Shown here: one piece after another, positions 62,972 to 64,000 of the stretch
How positions within the stretch are numbered: position 1 is the stretch's first letter
How the letters are laid out: each line of letters begins with the position of its first letter
Assembly: GCF_002157835.1 (NCBI RefSeq)
Contig: NZ_CP020809.1
Coordinates: forward strand, 4,650,001 to 4,714,000
Source of the DNA: Mycobacterium dioxanotrophicus
Lineage (GTDB): Bacteria > Actinomycetota > Actinomycetes > Mycobacteriales > Mycobacteriaceae
Reading direction: 5' to 3'
DNA: 64,000 nucleotides
Position numbers and translations under genes: made by a program
Notes under the pieces: model-generated
What the model saw: only the letters and a program-made list of their open reading frames with translations
Told to the model about the DNA's origin: nothing
The model's database searches: none

Positions 62972-63612
62972 CAGCTACCCGAACTTCCGCCGCTCTTGGA
63001 ACCGAACCCGCCGCGGCTCACCGACGATCCGGACTTCGTGATCGATGTCCCGGATTTGGTCTTCGCCGTTGTGCCCTTGGGGATTTCGATGGTGCCGCCG
63101 CGGGCGATGGTGCCGATGCCGCCGCTGGAGCCACCGTAGTAGTAGCGGTACGGCGACCCGGCGTAGATGAATGTGCTGTGCGAGCCGGCGTAACCGCGGC
63201 TGCAGTACTCGTCGGGCACCACTTCGTTGGTCCCGTCCTTGACGCAGGAGGCGGCGACCTCGTCGTCCTGGTGCAGCAGGTGGTATCCGAGCGCGACGGC
63301 GCCGACGACACCGACGACCGCCACCGAACCGATCAGCACCTTGCGGCCGGTGGCCTTGCGCTGCTCGCGTTTCTCCTCTTGCAGCGCCGCCCACTGTTCG
63401 GCGGCCTCGCGGGCCTTGCGCGCCTTGTCGCGCTGGCGGGCCTCGGCGACGGTGGGGGGCCGCGGCGTGGTGACGCCCGGCTCCTGCCAGCGGATCGAGC
63501 CCTGTCCGGGTGCGGGCCGGTACTCCTCGCCCGGTGGGACGACACGGCCCGGCTGATAGTCCTCGCCCGGCTGGAACTGCTCACCCGGCTCGTTATCCGG
63601 ACCCGGCCCCAT
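62971..63612 (-). CDS. DUF1190-like single-pass membrane protein with Gly/Ser-rich tail
   Basis: About 213 residues. A proline/glutamate-rich head is followed by a charged coiled stretch (EARQRDKARKAREAAEQWAALQEEKREQRK) and one helix (VLIGSVAVVGVVGAVALGY). The exterior part has two cysteines, a tyrosine-rich loop (GSPYRYYYGG) and a Ser/Gly/Lys tail (SGSSVSRGGFGSKSGGSSGS). This resembles YgiB/YjfM-type proteins found with GSP_synth ligases. Start chosen at 63612, after GGGGGG; ATGs at 63618 and 63651 are possible. Confidence 0.72.
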   Translation of the reverse strand: MGPGPDNEPGEQFQPGEDYQPGRVVPPGEEYRPAPGQGSIRWQEPGVTTPRPPTVAEARQRDKARKAREAAEQWAALQEEKREQRKATGRKVLIGSVAVVGVVGAVALGYHLLHQDDEVAASCVKDGTNEVVPDEYCSRGYAGSHSTFIYAGSPYRYYYGGSSGGIGTIARGGTIEIPKGTTAKTKSGTSITKSGSSVSRGGFGSKSGGSSGS

Positions 63613-63694
63613 GCACATCCCCCCGTTTCGGCAATACTCGCCGGTCATCATAACTGCGCTTTGGCTAATTCACAGGCAACAATTCAGCGGCCGG

Positions 63695-64000
63695 CTACGG
63701 CGCTTTTCGGGTACCTTTTCGGCGCCGCGGAGCGGGGTCTTGAATGCGCCGCCACGGCCGGGCTTCTTCGAGTTCGTAGGCCAGCTCCAGCAGGCGCGCT
63801 TCGCGGCCGAGGGTCGCCGAGAACATCATGCCGACCGGCATCCCGTCGGCGGTCTGGGCCAACGGCAGCGAGATGGCCGGGTCACCGGTGGCGTTCTGCA
63901 AAGGCGTGAAAGCCACCCAGTCGATGAGCCGGTCGATGATCTGGTGATAGTCGGCCGTCGGGTCGAGACGGCCGATCGGCAGCGTGGTCTCGGCCAGCGT
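63695..64000 (-). CDS. amiC: Amidase AmiC, C-terminal end (cut by window edge)
   Basis: Final 101 residues of an amidase-signature enzyme. NATGDPAISLPLAQTADGMPVGMMFSATLGREARLLELAYELEEARPW is the typical C-terminal region, and the preceding coding sequence continues to the window edge as IDRLIDWVAFTPLQ. The position after pyrH/frr fits Rv2888c. The catalytic Ser/Lys lie outside the window. Confidence 0.85.
   Translation of the reverse strand, partial: TLAETTLPIGRLDPTADYHQIIDRLIDWVAFTPLQNATGDPAISLPLAQTADGMPVGMMFSATLGREARLLELAYELEEARPWRRIQDPAPRRRKGTRKAP

Overview
This 64 kb, high-GC window comes from a fast-growing mycobacterium of the Mycolicibacterium smegmatis type. The reasons are mycothione reductase, a backbone in Mycobacterium tuberculosis gene order (mqo, hydrolase, mtr, nicT, SDR, aldC, glutamine amidotransferase, glnA4, mapB, PBP lipoprotein, GNAT, ispG, rip1, dxr, rlmN, cdsA, frr, pyrH, amiC), and blocks that M. 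tuberculosis lacks at this locus. I recognised genes by remembered families and motifs; no search was run. I saw no tRNA, rRNA, insertion sequence, prophage or CRISPR array.

Layout. 0-4.4 kb: mqo (partial), hydrolase, mycothione reductase, and a Ni/Co permease with an ArsR-type repressor. 4.6-11.4 kb: a gamma-glutamyl-amine catabolic operon (glnA4, amidotransferase, aldehyde dehydrogenase, SDR, FadR-type regulator) divergent from an amino-acid/amine permease, with a strong inverted repeat between them. 11.5-15.1 kb: a two-gene N-acetylglutaminylglutamine amide (osmolyte) operon. 15.1-26.5 kb: conserved genes including cobQ, mapB, a class B PBP lipoprotein, ispG, rip1 and dxr. 26.5-28.8 kb: an ECF41/SigI-type sigma factor divergent from an NmrA-like oxidoreductase and a deazaflavin-dependent reductase, with mirror-image ECF promoters between them. 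28.8-35 kb: a ribbon-helix-helix regulator with a DUF4097 protein, a photolyase, small or uncharacterised genes and a MinD/EspI-like ATPase.

35-45 kb and 51.5-54.5 kb form the most unusual part. A tightly overlapped seven-gene catabolic operon (NIPSNAP-like, P450, alcohol dehydrogenase, HpcH aldolase, SDR, Baeyer-Villiger monooxygenase, esterase) diverges from an SMP-30 lactonase/thioesterase pair. A second P450, a phosphotransferase-like protein and an aldehyde dehydrogenase lie nearby. Four start regions carry the same spaced motif, T(G/T)ACA-N13-TTGTAAA, which suggests one regulon whose regulator is not encoded here. A carbohydrate block (fructokinase-like kinase, sugar MFS, GlgC paralogue, GH3 glucosidase) sits inside this region.

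54.5-64 kb returns to the conserved backbone (rlmN, cdsA, frr, pyrH), then a methyltransferase/MarR/glycerate-kinase group with two palindromes between the divergent genes, a three-gene DUF350/ATP-grasp/DUF1190-like membrane system, and the end of amiC.
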